From NCBI GenBank assembly GCA_009377755.1, contig WHTM01000004.1:62001-126000 (forward strand): a stretch of DNA of 64,000 bases, read 5' to 3'. Shown piece by piece: positions 27,969 through 35,968 of this stretch; the stretch's first letter is position 1; every line of letters begins with the position of its first letter. The stretch is from Hyphomicrobiales bacterium. GTDB lineage: Bacteria > Pseudomonadota > Alphaproteobacteria > Rhizobiales > Xanthobacteraceae. The position numbers and the translations under genes are program-made. The notes beneath the pieces are model-generated. The model saw only the letters and a list, made by a program, of their open reading frames with translations, had not been told where the DNA came from and made no database searches.

Positions 27969-28375
27969 CGCGTGCCTCCCATCATCAGATAGCCGACGCC
28001 CCACAGCAAGATCGTGAGAATGATCGAGCCGAACAAGGTCGCCTGCGCCAGGCGTTCGCGCTCCTGCGGGCCAAATCCGTGCAGCGTGTCCCAGATGAGA
28101 TGGCGGATGCCGCCGAGCATGTGGTGGATCAAGGCCCAGGTGTAGCCGAACAGCATCAGCCGGCCGATGATGGTGCTCATAAACCATTCGAACGAGGCAT
28201 AGGCCTTCGGACCGGAGGCTGCGGCGATGAGCCACCACGCCAGCAGCAACGTGCCGAAGAACAGCGCGGCGCCCGTCACCCGGTGGAAAATGGACATCGC
28301 CATTGTCCAGGTCCAACGGTAGATTTGCAGATGGGGTGAGAGCGGCCGTGCCGCCGGGGCCTTGGAGTCGGCCAT
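27965..28375 (-). CDS. sdhC: Succinate dehydrogenase cytochrome b556 subunit
   Basis: The 136-residue product matches SdhC: RPLSPHLQIYRW, the quinone-site SIFHRVTGAALF, and the haem-ligand region LIHHMLGGIRHLIWDTLHGFG, with three membrane helices. ATG 28375 gives the family's normal length. It is the first gene of the sdhCDAB operon. Confidence 0.96.
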   Translation of the reverse strand: MADSKAPAARPLSPHLQIYRWTWTMAMSIFHRVTGAALFFGTLLLAWWLIAAASGPKAYASFEWFMSTIIGRLMLFGYTWALIHHMLGGIRHLIWDTLHGFGPQERERLAQATLFGSIILTILLWGVGYLMMGGTR

Positions 28376-28773
28376 CGCGAGGGAACCCTTGTGAATCAGG
28401 CAATCCTTAAGCAGTCGAGGCGGCGAGCGCAATGGGCGATCCGCAGGGTTGACTGGCGAAATTGGCAGGGCAGCCCAAGGGCTTACTAACCAATCCAAGC
28501 CGCCGGCCGTAAATCCGCGGTGAGGACGCGCGCCGCGGCACGACCATGCCGATGGCAAGACACGATCGTAGTTGCGCATTGCGCGAGCCAAAGTGAGCCG
28601 TGACCGTCCCCACCCGCGATGAGGCGCACTGAACGCAAGCCGTCACGAAGGCGTGAGTGCTCCTCCAGCCTGAAACCGCCGCGGATGCCCGCCGTAACTC
28701 CACACGACGACGGCACAACATGCCCAACCGGGTGACCGTCGTGTTGCGTCAACACCAACCCAGGAGCTGATCA
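28376..28773. other. Intergenic region between sdhC and the fasciclin gene
   Basis: This holds the divergent promoters of the sdh operon and the fasciclin gene. I see no coding potential. A CGTAAC hexamer at 28693-28698 sits 75 bases before the fasciclin start. The same hexamer at 29486-29491 sits 76 bases before the MXKDX gene. This may mark a shared promoter element, but the downstream -10 regions do not agree well. Confidence 0.45.
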
Positions 28774-29352
28774 ATGTCCAAACACAGTCTGTCCGCGGCC
28801 GCCGCAGTCGCGACCTTCGCCATTCTGTCCTCCACCGCGATCGCACCGGTTGCCGCGCAGATGAGGGAGAAGACCGTAACCGTCGGCGGTGCGCCGATGT
28901 ATCCGTCGAAGAACATCATCCAGAACGCCGTCAACTCCAAGGACCACACGACGCTGGTCGCCGCCGTCAAGGCGGCCGGCCTGGTCGAGACGCTGCAAGG
29001 CAAAGGCCCGTTCACGGTGTTCGCGCCGACCAATGCGGCGTTCAAGAAGCTTCCGGCCGGCACGGTCGAGACGCTGCTCAAGCCGGAGAACAAGGGGCAG
29101 CTCGCCAAGATTCTCACCTGCCACGTGGTCGCGGCCAACGCCATGGCGAACGCCATCCGGAAGATGGTCACGGACGACGGCGGCGAGCATCCGGTGAAGA
29201 CCGTCGGTGGCTGCACCTTCACCGCCAAGCTGAAGGGCGACCGGATCCAGCTCGTGGACGGCAAGGGCAACGTCGCCACCGTCACCATCGCTAACGTGGG
29301 GCAGTCGAACGGCGTCATCCACGTCATCGACACCGTGCTGCTGCCGAGCTGA
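28774..29352 (+). CDS. Secreted fasciclin-domain protein
   Basis: The 192-residue product has a signal peptide ending near PVAAQ (about residue 29). A single FAS1 domain follows: TTLVAAVKAAGLVETLQ, the H1 motif GPFTVFAPTNAAFKKLP, and the H2-like NGVIHVIDTVLLP at the C-terminus. Bacterial FAS1 proteins are periplasmic or surface proteins with poorly known roles. It is followed by a strong hairpin and then by the MXKDX/cytochrome/molybdoprotein genes. Fasciclin genes are often seen near such sets, but a functional link is inference. Confidence 0.92.
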   Translation: MSKHSLSAAAAVATFAILSSTAIAPVAAQMREKTVTVGGAPMYPSKNIIQNAVNSKDHTTLVAAVKAAGLVETLQGKGPFTVFAPTNAAFKKLPAGTVETLLKPENKGQLAKILTCHVVAANAMANAIRKMVTDDGGEHPVKTVGGCTFTAKLKGDRIQLVDGKGNVATVTIANVGQSNGVIHVIDTVLLPS

Positions 29353-29389
29353 GCGGATGCCGCCGCATCTCACCGGATTGTGATGCCTT

Positions 29390-29428
29390 ACCCGCCGGAC
29401 GCCGTTCCTTGCGCTGCGTCCGGCGGGT
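29390..29428 (+). terminator. Hairpin after the fasciclin gene
   Basis: A perfect 13-bp stem (29390-29402 with 29416-29428) has a 13-base loop. No U-run follows, so it may act as a processing or protective hairpin rather than a classical intrinsic terminator. Confidence 0.5.
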
Positions 29429-29567
29429 TCGTCGACAATCCGGAGCTCGACCGGATCGAAGGCCGCTAAACTTTTCGAGAGCGGACGTAACAAGCATCGG
29501 CGCGGATTCGCAGAGACAGTCGATGACGGTGATTCCGCCATCGGGAAACCTCTGCAGGACTTAATCG

Positions 29568-29786
29568 ATGCTCAAATCCCGTTTGGCGCTTCCGATTGCC
29601 GCCGCGGCGCTTTTGCTCGGGCTCGCGTTTGTGCCCGCGGCGCTCGTCCAAGGCATGTCCAAGGACACCATGTCCAAGGACACCATGGCGAAGGACAAGA
29701 TGGAGAAGGACAAGATGGAGAAGTCCGGCATGTCCAAGTCGGACACCGGCATGAAGAAGGACGCCATGGACAAGAAAAAGGGATAA
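29568..29786 (+). CDS. Methionine-rich pentapeptide MXKDX repeat protein (MrpX-like)
   Basis: The 72-residue product has a signal peptide of about 30 residues (to VQG). After that it is made of MSKDT, MAKDK and MEKDK repeats, so the mature peptide is dominated by M, K and D. Such peptides are known as MXKDX repeat proteins. In Azospira suillum a peptide of this kind (MrpX) is a periplasmic sink for hypochlorite, with its methionine sulfoxides reduced by YedY1/YedZ1 (from memory). The next two genes here encode proteins of those two types, which supports that role. Directly after the stop, another short frame MSGGMKK may be a decayed repeat. Confidence 0.85.
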   Translation: MLKSRLALPIAAAALLLGLAFVPAALVQGMSKDTMSKDTMAKDKMEKDKMEKSGMSKSDTGMKKDAMDKKKG

Positions 29787-29820
29787 CATGTCGGGCGGCA
29801 TGAAGAAGTAGAATGCTGCC

Positions 29821-29853
29821 GCGGGTGCCGGCGTGCCTTGTCCCGGCACCCGC
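29821..29853 (+). terminator. Hairpin between the MXKDX gene and the cytochrome gene
   Basis: A perfect 11-bp GC-rich stem (29821-29831 with 29843-29853) has an 11-base loop. No U-run follows. It could reduce read-through so that the peptide is made in larger amounts than the two enzymes downstream. Confidence 0.5.
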
Positions 29854-29893
29854 CACCAGCGGTTCCACAGGGATCGCGCCGGCGGATCAGATC

Positions 29894-30529
29894 ATGAGCA
29901 CCGAGACAGCAGACAGCCCAATGATCGCGCGCTTGCCGGCGGAGCGCGCCGTCATCCATCCGCGCTGGGTTCGCATCACCCACTGGATCAACGCGGTCGC
30001 GATGGTGGTGATGATCGCGTCGGGCTGGCGCATCTACAACGCCTCGCCGCTGTTCCCCTTCGTGTTCCCCGACTCGATCACCATCGGCGGCTGGCTCGCC
30101 GGTGCGCTCGACTGGCACTTCGCAGCGATGTGGCTCCTGGTGGTGAACGGCCTTGTCTATATCGGCCTCGGCATCGCCGGCGGCCGGTTCCGCCGCAAGC
30201 TGCTACCGCTGCGCCCCGGCGAGGTGATCGCCGATGCGCGTGCGGCGTTGACCGGACGGCTCTCGCATGTCGACCTTTCGGTCTATAACGCCGTGCAGAA
30301 GCTGCTCTATCTCGGCGTGATCCTGGCGGGCGTGGTGATCGTGCTGTCGGGTCTCGCGATCTGGAAGCCGATCCAGTTGCAGGAATTGACCGCGCTGTTC
30401 GGCGGCTACGAGGCCGCGCGCTACGTACATTTCTTCGCCATGGTGACGATCGTCGGTTTCCTGGTCCTCCATGTCGTGATGGCGTTGCTGGTGCCGCGCA
30501 GCCTGCGCGCCATGATCACCGGACGATGA
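29894..30529 (+). CDS. b-type cytochrome membrane subunit (YedZ1/cytochrome b561-like)
   Basis: The 211-residue product is a four-helix cytochrome b domain of the Ni/Fe-hydrogenase/thiosulfate-reductase type. HPRWVRITHWINAVAMVVMIASGWRIY carries the first haem histidine, LDWHFAAMWLLVVNGLVY the second, and YVHFFAMVTIVGFLVLHVVMAL the last pair. It would pass electrons from quinol to a periplasmic partner. Its stop codon overlaps the ATG of the molybdoprotein gene (30526-30529), so the two form one unit. It is not the E. coli MsrQ family by sequence but occupies the same place. Confidence 0.88.
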   Translation: MSTETADSPMIARLPAERAVIHPRWVRITHWINAVAMVVMIASGWRIYNASPLFPFVFPDSITIGGWLAGALDWHFAAMWLLVVNGLVYIGLGIAGGRFRRKLLPLRPGEVIADARAALTGRLSHVDLSVYNAVQKLLYLGVILAGVVIVLSGLAIWKPIQLQELTALFGGYEAARYVHFFAMVTIVGFLVLHVVMALLVPRSLRAMITGR

Positions 30530-31317
30530 AGAGAAGCGCCATGCCACGTCTCCGCAAGGCCGTACCCGGCGTCGATGCCAAGCTCCTGATCAAGGATGCC
30601 GCCAGGCTGATGCCTGATCCGGCGCGTCGCGCCTTTCTGCGCGGCGCCGCGAGCCTCGGTGCGCTCGCCTTCCTCACCGGCTGCGATATCGTCGACAGCC
30701 TCTCGGCCGAGAACGCACTGCGCAAGATCTCGCATTTCAACGACGGCGTGCAAGCGCTGCTGTTCAATCCCAACAAGCTGGCGCCGACTTACCCTGAGAG
30801 CGCGGTCACCAAGCCGTTCCCGTTCAACGGCTACTATCCCGAAGACGAGGCGCCGGAGGTCGACGGCGAGACCTACAGGTTCGAGGTCGGCGGGCTGGTC
30901 GAGAACAAGAAATCATGGACGCTCGACGAGTTGCGCGCGCTGCCGCAGGAGCGGCAGATCACCCGGCTGATCTGCGTCGAGGGCTGGAGCGCGATCGGCG
31001 ACTGGACCGGCGTGCGCTTGAGCGAGTTCCTCAAGCGCGTCGGCGCCGACACGCGCGCGAAGTACGTCTGGTTCCAGTGCGCGGAAGGCTATTCCAACAC
31101 CATCGACATGCCGACCGCGCTACATCCGCAGACGCAGATGACACTGAAGTTCGCGAACGAGGTGCTGCCGCGCAAGTACGGCTTCCCGATGAAGATCCGC
31201 ATGCCGACGAAGCTCGGGTTCAAGAACCCGAAATACGTGATCGCCATGCAGGTGACCAACAAGGACCTCGGCGGCTACTGGGAGGACCGCGGCTACAACT
31301 GGTTCAGCGGGTTGTAG
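30526..31317 (+). CDS. Periplasmic molybdopterin oxidoreductase, sulfite-oxidase fold (YedY1-like)
   Basis: The 263-residue product has a twin-arginine signal (ARRAFLRGAASLG, RR at about 34-35) with a possible lipobox ending at C53 (FLTGC). It then has the sulfite-oxidase-type Moco domain, with the likely molybdenum ligand C149 in RLICVEGWSAIGDW and GYSNTIDM and FPMKIRMPTKLGFKNPKYV later on. It has no dimerisation domain. YedY/MsrP-type enzymes reduce protein methionine sulfoxide, and with the upstream b-type cytochrome and methionine-rich peptide that is the best guess here. Other substrates cannot be excluded. Confidence 0.88.
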   Translation: MKRSAMPRLRKAVPGVDAKLLIKDAARLMPDPARRAFLRGAASLGALAFLTGCDIVDSLSAENALRKISHFNDGVQALLFNPNKLAPTYPESAVTKPFPFNGYYPEDEAPEVDGETYRFEVGGLVENKKSWTLDELRALPQERQITRLICVEGWSAIGDWTGVRLSEFLKRVGADTRAKYVWFQCAEGYSNTIDMPTALHPQTQMTLKFANEVLPRKYGFPMKIRMPTKLGFKNPKYVIAMQVTNKDLGGYWEDRGYNWFSGL

Positions 31318-31321
31318 CGGC

Positions 31322-32203
31322 TCATGCCATCACCAGCAGCACGACGCCGACGACCGTCGTGACAATTCCCAGGAGAAGCCGCGCGCCCGCATCGGGCCGC
31401 CCGAGGATCAGCGCCCCCCACGCGAGCGTGGTGAGGGGATAGGTCGCGAGCAGCGGCGCGACCAGCGCGACCGGCCCGCCCGCCAGCGCCGCATACATCA
31501 GCAGCAGCGCGGCGCCGTTCACCAACCCGACCGCGACAAACCAGAGGCGCGACCGGCGCGGCGCGTCCGGCATGAAGCGGCCGGTGCGCATCCGGACCAC
31601 CGAAAAAACGAGGACGGAAGAGACGACATAGCCGACCAGCGCGGCCGCCAGGGGATTGGACCAGATCTCGAGCCCGAATTTCACGCCCGGCTGCACAATG
31701 CCGCGGATCGCGGCGCCGGCGAGCGGCAGCAGCAGGGCCCAGGAACGCCAGTGCGCAGGCCCTCCGCCGCGCGGAGTCGTCAGAACCATGACGCCCGCCA
31801 CGATGACGGCAAGCCCGATGAGGTGGGCCCACCGCAGCGGCTCGTCCAACACCAGAACAGCGAGCGCCACCGCGACCACCGGCGTGAAATTGCCAAGCGT
31901 GCCTGTGATTACCGAACCAATGCGGCGGCTCGATTCGAAGTTCAAAAGCGTAACCGTTGCCGGATAGAGCAGCCCGATCGCCGCGAAGATCGGCAGCGCC
32001 TGCCAGGACTGTGCGTCCACGGGATATCGGCCGAGCGCCAGTGCCAGTAGCGTGGCAAGTGCGAACAACAGCATCGAGGTCGGAACACTGATCGCCGCGG
32101 CAGCAATCGGCGTGATGCCGCGCAGGCCGATCTGGGCAAGGATCAGTCCCAGCCCGATCAGGACGGCGGCAGCGATTGCCAAGACGATGGCGGCGGTGTG
32201 CAT
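31322..32203 (-). CDS. DMT-family transporter (EamA domains)
   Basis: The 293-residue membrane protein has ten hydrophobic helices arranged as two EamA repeats. The first repeat includes ITPIAAAAISVPTSML and ends near LDEPLRWAHLIGLAVIVAGV. The second ends LTTLAWGALILGRPDAGARLLLGIVTTVVGVVLL. DMT proteins export or import metabolites, and the substrate is unknown. It is convergent with the molybdoprotein gene, with four bases between the stop codons. Confidence 0.9.
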   Translation of the reverse strand: MHTAAIVLAIAAAVLIGLGLILAQIGLRGITPIAAAAISVPTSMLLFALATLLALALGRYPVDAQSWQALPIFAAIGLLYPATVTLLNFESSRRIGSVITGTLGNFTPVVAVALAVLVLDEPLRWAHLIGLAVIVAGVMVLTTPRGGGPAHWRSWALLLPLAGAAIRGIVQPGVKFGLEIWSNPLAAALVGYVVSSVLVFSVVRMRTGRFMPDAPRRSRLWFVAVGLVNGAALLLMYAALAGGPVALVAPLLATYPLTTLAWGALILGRPDAGARLLLGIVTTVVGVVLLVMA

Positions 32204-32315
32204 GACGCAGGACTATCGCATCGGCCCCCCGCCGCGGCGAGAGCCGCCGGCGCTTGCCATCCGCCTTGCCGCCCTTTAGCACTCCGCCCGAGTTCCTGTA
32301 AGCGAGGCGTATCCC

Positions 32316-33428
32316 ATGGCAACCCACAAGCTCCTGCTCCTCCCCGGCGACGGCATCGGCCCGGAGGTGATGGCCGGGGTGACCAAGCTGATCGCGTGGA
32401 TGAACGCCCACGGCATGGGGTCGTTCGAGACCGAGGACGGGCTGGTTGGGGGCGTGTGCTACGACGCCCACGGCACCTCCATCACCGACGCCACCATGGA
32501 CCTCGCGCAGGCCGCCGACGCGGTGATCTTCGGTGCCGTCGGCGGGCCCAAGTGGGACAGTGTGCCCTATGACGCGCGGCCGGAGGCCGGGCTCCTGCGG
32601 CTGCGCAAGGACCTCGCGCTCTACGCCAACCTGCGCCCGGCGATCTGCTATCCGGCGCTGGTCGAATCTTCCTCGCTCAAGCGCGAGGTGGTCGAGGGAC
32701 TCGATATCCTGATCATTCGCGAGCTCACCGGCGGGGTCTATTTCGGTGAGCCCAAGACCATCACCGATCTCGGCAACGGCCAGAAGCGCGCCGTCGACAC
32801 CCAGGTCTACGACACCTACGAGATCGAGCGCATCGCCCGGGTCGCCTTCGAGCTGGCGCGCAAGCGCCGCAACAAGGTCACCTCGATGGAGAAGCGCAAC
32901 GTCATGAAAACGGGCGTCCTGTGGAACGAGGTGGTGACGCAGGTTCACCAGCGCGAGTTCAAGGACGTGCAGCTCGAGCACCAGCTCGCCGATTCCGGCG
33001 GCATGCAGTTGGTGCGCTGGCCGAAGCAGTTCGACGTCGTCGTCACCGACAACCTGTTCGGCGACATGCTGTCCGACATCGCCGCGATGCTGACCGGCTC
33101 GCTTGGCATGCTGCCGTCCGCGTCGCTCGGCGAGGCCGACCCGAAGACCAAGCGCCGCAAGGCGATGTACGAGCCGGTGCATGGCTCGGCGCCCGACATC
33201 GCCGGCAAGGGCATGGCCAACCCGATCGCCATGCTGGCGTCATTCGGGATGGCGCTGCGCTATTCGTTCAACATGATCAAGGAAGCCGACCTGCTGGACC
33301 AGGCGATCGCTGCCGCGCTCGCCAAGGGTCTGCGCACCGTGGACATCAAGTCGGAGGGCACGACGGTGGTCGGCACCGCCGCCATGGGCGACGCGATCGT
33401 CGGCGAGATGGAGAAGCTGGCGGCCTGA
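32316..33428 (+). CDS. leuB: 3-isopropylmalate dehydrogenase
   Basis: LeuB oxidises and decarboxylates 3-isopropylmalate to 2-oxoisocaproate with NAD in leucine synthesis. The 370-residue product has [11 protein letters not shown] at the start, then [16 protein letters not shown], the catalytic [13 protein letters not shown] and the metal-site [20 protein letters not shown]-binding [20 protein letters not shown] follows near the C-terminus. It is intact. Its last 260 bases occur again, damaged, at 34850-35097. Confidence 0.98.
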   Translation: MATHKLLLLPGDGIGPEVMAGVTKLIAWMNAHGMGSFETEDGLVGGVCYDAHGTSITDATMDLAQAADAVIFGAVGGPKWDSVPYDARPEAGLLRLRKDLALYANLRPAICYPALVESSSLKREVVEGLDILIIRELTGGVYFGEPKTITDLGNGQKRAVDTQVYDTYEIERIARVAFELARKRRNKVTSMEKRNVMKTGVLWNEVVTQVHQREFKDVQLEHQLADSGGMQLVRWPKQFDVVVTDNLFGDMLSDIAAMLTGSLGMLPSASLGEADPKTKRRKAMYEPVHGSAPDIAGKGMANPIAMLASFGMALRYSFNMIKEADLLDQAIAAALAKGLRTVDIKSEGTTVVGTAAMGDAIVGEMEKLAA

Positions 33429-33431
33429 GAA

Positions 33432-34104
33432 TCACGTCACCGCCTGCTGCGACATCTTCACCTTGCCGAGCCGATGTTCTCCGGCAAGGACCGCTGGATA
33501 TTTCGCGCCGTTCTGCTCGGATGCGCAGGTCGGAATGCATTCGATCATTGCGTCGTAATTGGCATGGACGAAATAAGCGATCGAGAGCCGTCGCGTATTG
33601 CTACCCACGTCGAGCGGCGGGTTCACCACGCGATGCAGGTTTGATACCCAACGATCGTTCGTCCACATTGCCATGAGGTCGCCGATGTTAATGATGAACG
33701 AATTCGGCTTCGGTCTCACGTCGATCCAGTCGCCGTTCCGGAGCTTGACCTGCAAGCCGCCGAGAGCGTTTTCCGCGAGCAGGATCGTCAAGGCGCCGTA
33801 GTCGGTGTGAGCGCCGGATCGCGTCTGGCCGGGCTCAGGTCGCATTCCGGCTTGGTCTGGATAGTTGATGACACGCATCACGCTCGTGTGCTTGTCAAAG
33901 AACGGAACGAAGAAATCGGGGCCCAATTCAAGCGCGCCGGCGAATATCCGCACCAGTGCGCCCGACAGCGCTTCCATACACCGGTACTAGTCCTTCAACG
34001 CGGCATCGAACTCGGGCGGCACGTCCGGCCAGATATTCGGCTCGAATGCGACCGCGGCGAAGGACTGCGCGTAATAGGCATCGTCGGGCAGGTCGAAGCG
34101 CGCC
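33432..34104 (-). pseudogene. Isopenicillin-N-synthase-like 2-oxoglutarate/Fe(II) oxygenase, 5'-truncated and with an amber codon
   Basis: The C-terminal part of an isopenicillin N synthase-family oxygenase is readable from about 34104 (ARFDLPDDAYYAQ) to 33432. It includes the iron-binding HxD in SGAHTDYGALTIL and the distal histidine in NLHRVVNPP with R...S in RRLSIAYF. The first third of the gene is missing. A TAG at 33987-33989 interrupts the frame in the segment KD-stop-YRCMEAL, where the family usually has an aromatic residue (from memory). An ATG at 33977 would give 181 residues. The upstream end is joined directly to an unrelated binding-protein gene, so a deletion has fused two remnants. 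Confidence 0.82.
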
Positions 34105-34638
34105 TTTAGCCAGCAACTGCTCCTGCAGATTTGCGGCCACGTTCTGCGATGTAACGCGGCTCATGTCGATGGTGTTGCGACGCGCCAACACCGGCATCAG
34201 CCGTGCCGTCGCACTCCCGGCCGGTGCGCCAAGGGTCCGTCCCTCGATGTCCTTGAGCGATCGGATTGGCCCGTCCGCCCTTGTGACGAGCACGTAGGGT
34301 CCGCGATTGTACATTTCGTAGACCAGGATAGGCGCCTCGCCTGGCTTCCGCGACGCGCCCGCAATCACCGTATTGATGTCGCCGAAACCTGCATCATAGG
34401 TCCCGCTCATGATGCGGGCGATCGTGGCGGCCGAGCCTTCGCCCTGATCGAGGACGATGTCGATGCCCTCATCCGCGAAGTAGCCTTTGTCGCGCGCCAC
34501 GTAGAACCAGGCGTGGACGCCCTGATATTTCCAATCGAGCGTGAAGCGGACCTTGGCGGCGGCGGACCGCGCGGTACCTCCCACCAAGGGAATGGCCAGC
34601 GACGCAAACATCATCGAACGGCGTGTGATTTTTCGCAT
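34104..34638 (-). pseudogene. NMT1/THI5-like ABC transporter substrate-binding protein, 3'-truncated
   Basis: The first 178 or so codons encode an SsuA/THI5-like periplasmic binding protein: a twin-arginine-like signal (RRSMMFASLAIPL), FTLDWKYQGVHAWFYVARDKGYFADEGIDI, DQGEGSAATIARI and the hinge NIGRT-like region near EGRTLGAPAGSA. Homology ends at about LQEQLLAK (34104). The frame then runs into the coding strand of the oxygenase remnant in the wrong phase. Whole proteins of this family have about 330 residues. The gene is no longer functional. Confidence 0.85.
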
Positions 34639-34849
34639 GGGCCGCTCTCACCGGTTGGCGGCGCTGCTATTGAGAACACGCCGCGCCTGCGACACCGATT
34701 CAGCACAACTTTCGTTATTGCTGTCCGCGCACCCGGAGCTACGAACAAACACGCATGAGCGTGAGCTTATGTCCCGTGACTGTGATTGTCCTCTGCCGTT
34801 TTGTTTTCGCTCTGTTGCCCAGAAGTACACACCACCAACTACAATCAAT
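34639..34849. other. Spacer between binding-protein remnant and leuB fragment
   Basis: About 210 bases are visibly lower in GC than the flanks and contain no recognisable gene. It is the right-hand part of the insert lying between leuB and the duplicated leuB end. Confidence 0.5.
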
Positions 34850-35097
34850 ACGAGCCGGCGCACGGCTCGGCTCCGGACATCGCCGGCAAGGGCATGGCAA
34901 CCCGATCGCCATGCTGGCGTCGTTCGGGATGGCGCTGCGCTATTCGTTCAACATGATCAAGGAAGCCGACCTGCTCGACCAGGCGATCGCTGCCGCGCTC
35001 GCCAAGGGTCTGCGCACCGTGGACATCAAGTCGGAGGGCACGACAGTGGGCGGCCCCGCGCAGATGGGCGACGCAATTCGAGAAGCTGGCGGCGGGG
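34850..35097 (+). pseudogene. Second copy of the leuB 3' end (non-functional)
   Basis: The segment repeats the last 260 or so bases of leuB (33168-33428). The inner 147 bases (34898-35044) differ from leuB by only two substitutions. One base is missing in the ggcaaccc stretch (near 34897), which shifts the frame, and about a dozen bases are missing just before the end. Similarity starts abruptly at tacgagccgg and stops at the leuB stop codon. There is no start codon or upstream part, so this is a displaced gene end, not a second enzyme. Confidence 0.92.
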
Positions 35098-35146
35098 TGA
35101 CGCTTAGTCAGCGCGTCCGGGATGACCGCTGAGACTTAGAGGCTCC

Positions 35147-35515
35147 TCACCACTGAATCGGATTGTTCTTGCCCGGCAAATCGAACGGCCCCGGCAACGG
35201 CGAGCGGTGATAGAACGCCGTGTTGTCGAGCACGCTTACAGCGCTTTGGGTCGGCGAAATCGCATAGTCGTTGAACTTGCGTTCGCCTGACCACACCTCG
35301 GTGCCGCCATCGAGGTAGGAGCGCGGCCGGACAGTGATCCGCGTGCGTGACCGAACCTGCCGCACCTGGCGCGTGCGCGACTGGCTCGACACATTCACCT
35401 CGCCTTGCGAAACCGCCGGCGCGCGCTTCTTCGGCGCTGCATCCGCAGACAACCCCGATATCGCCAGCGCGACCGCCGCAATACCGCTCAACATTACAAC
35501 ATTGGTCAAGCGCAT
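35147..35515 (-). CDS. Conserved secreted hypothetical protein
   Basis: The 122-residue product has a signal peptide ending near SADAA (about residue 26). A basic R/T/V-rich segment follows, and then a conserved-looking C-terminus (RSYLDGGTEVWSGERKF, FYHRSPLPGPFDLPGKNNPIQW). Proteins with this ending are common in Bradyrhizobium relatives and have no known function. ATG 35515 is preferred to 35566 because it places the signal peptide at the N-terminus. Confidence 0.75.
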   Translation of the reverse strand: MRLTNVVMLSGIAAVALAISGLSADAAPKKRAPAVSQGEVNVSSQSRTRQVRQVRSRTRITVRPRSYLDGGTEVWSGERKFNDYAISPTQSAVSVLDNTAFYHRSPLPGPFDLPGKNNPIQW

Positions 35516-35596
35516 GGCTTCCTCTCGGCTGTCCGGCGTCCGCCCGAATACTCGCACGAATCGCATATTAGTCTAACCGGTTCCGGGCCTTCGACA

Positions 35597-35641
35597 AGTT
35601 AACGGTCTGGCAGTTAATGGTCTGGCAGTTAACGGTCTGGC
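35597..35641. repeat. 15-bp unit repeated three times
   Basis: The unit agttaacggtctggc occurs at 35597-35611, 35612-35626 (one change, c to t) and 35627-35641. It lies upstream of the secreted hypothetical gene, in the gap before asd. Confidence 0.9.
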
Positions 35642-35968
35642 ATGCGCAACGGTTCGTTACCTGCGCGGACAATTCGCCGTGATTTGCGGCGTATGTGGCC
35701 GGGTTCTGGAACCCGCAGGGTTACGGCGCCAATCCGACGCACCGCATCCGCGTGCTGGCCGCCTGATGACGGCGATGCGGCCACGCAATGGCGATTGGCC
35801 GGCCGCATTCCCACCGCGCCGGCGGGCGGCGGATACCAGAACCCATTCCTGAGCCGGTAGCCCGCACGGATGGCTAAGGTCGGCGTTGTATTTGCGCCCA
35901 TTCTCGCATAGAAGCCCTGCGTCCGGCGTCGGGGTTACGGCGGCTGGGAAAATTCCGGAGTGCTGACA
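35642..35968. other. Intergenic region before asd
   Basis: No complete gene is seen. On the plus strand a frame at about 35694-35766 reads VAGFWNPQGYGANPTHRIRV and then stops, which could be the tail of a lost secreted protein, but it has no start. The asd promoter should lie in the last 100 bases. Confidence 0.35.

Noticed and set aside
15623-33989. Amber codon recoding (hsdR and the isopenicillin-N-synthase-like gene both have TAG at positions likely held by aromatic residues)
   Set aside because: TAG is the normal stop of intact genes such as argG, asd and sdhA in this window. There is no sign of a dedicated suppressor, and one of the two genes is also truncated, so ordinary nonsense mutation is simpler.
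34850-35097. A second functional leuB
   Set aside because: It holds only the C-terminal third, has a frameshift and a deletion near the end, and lacks a start.
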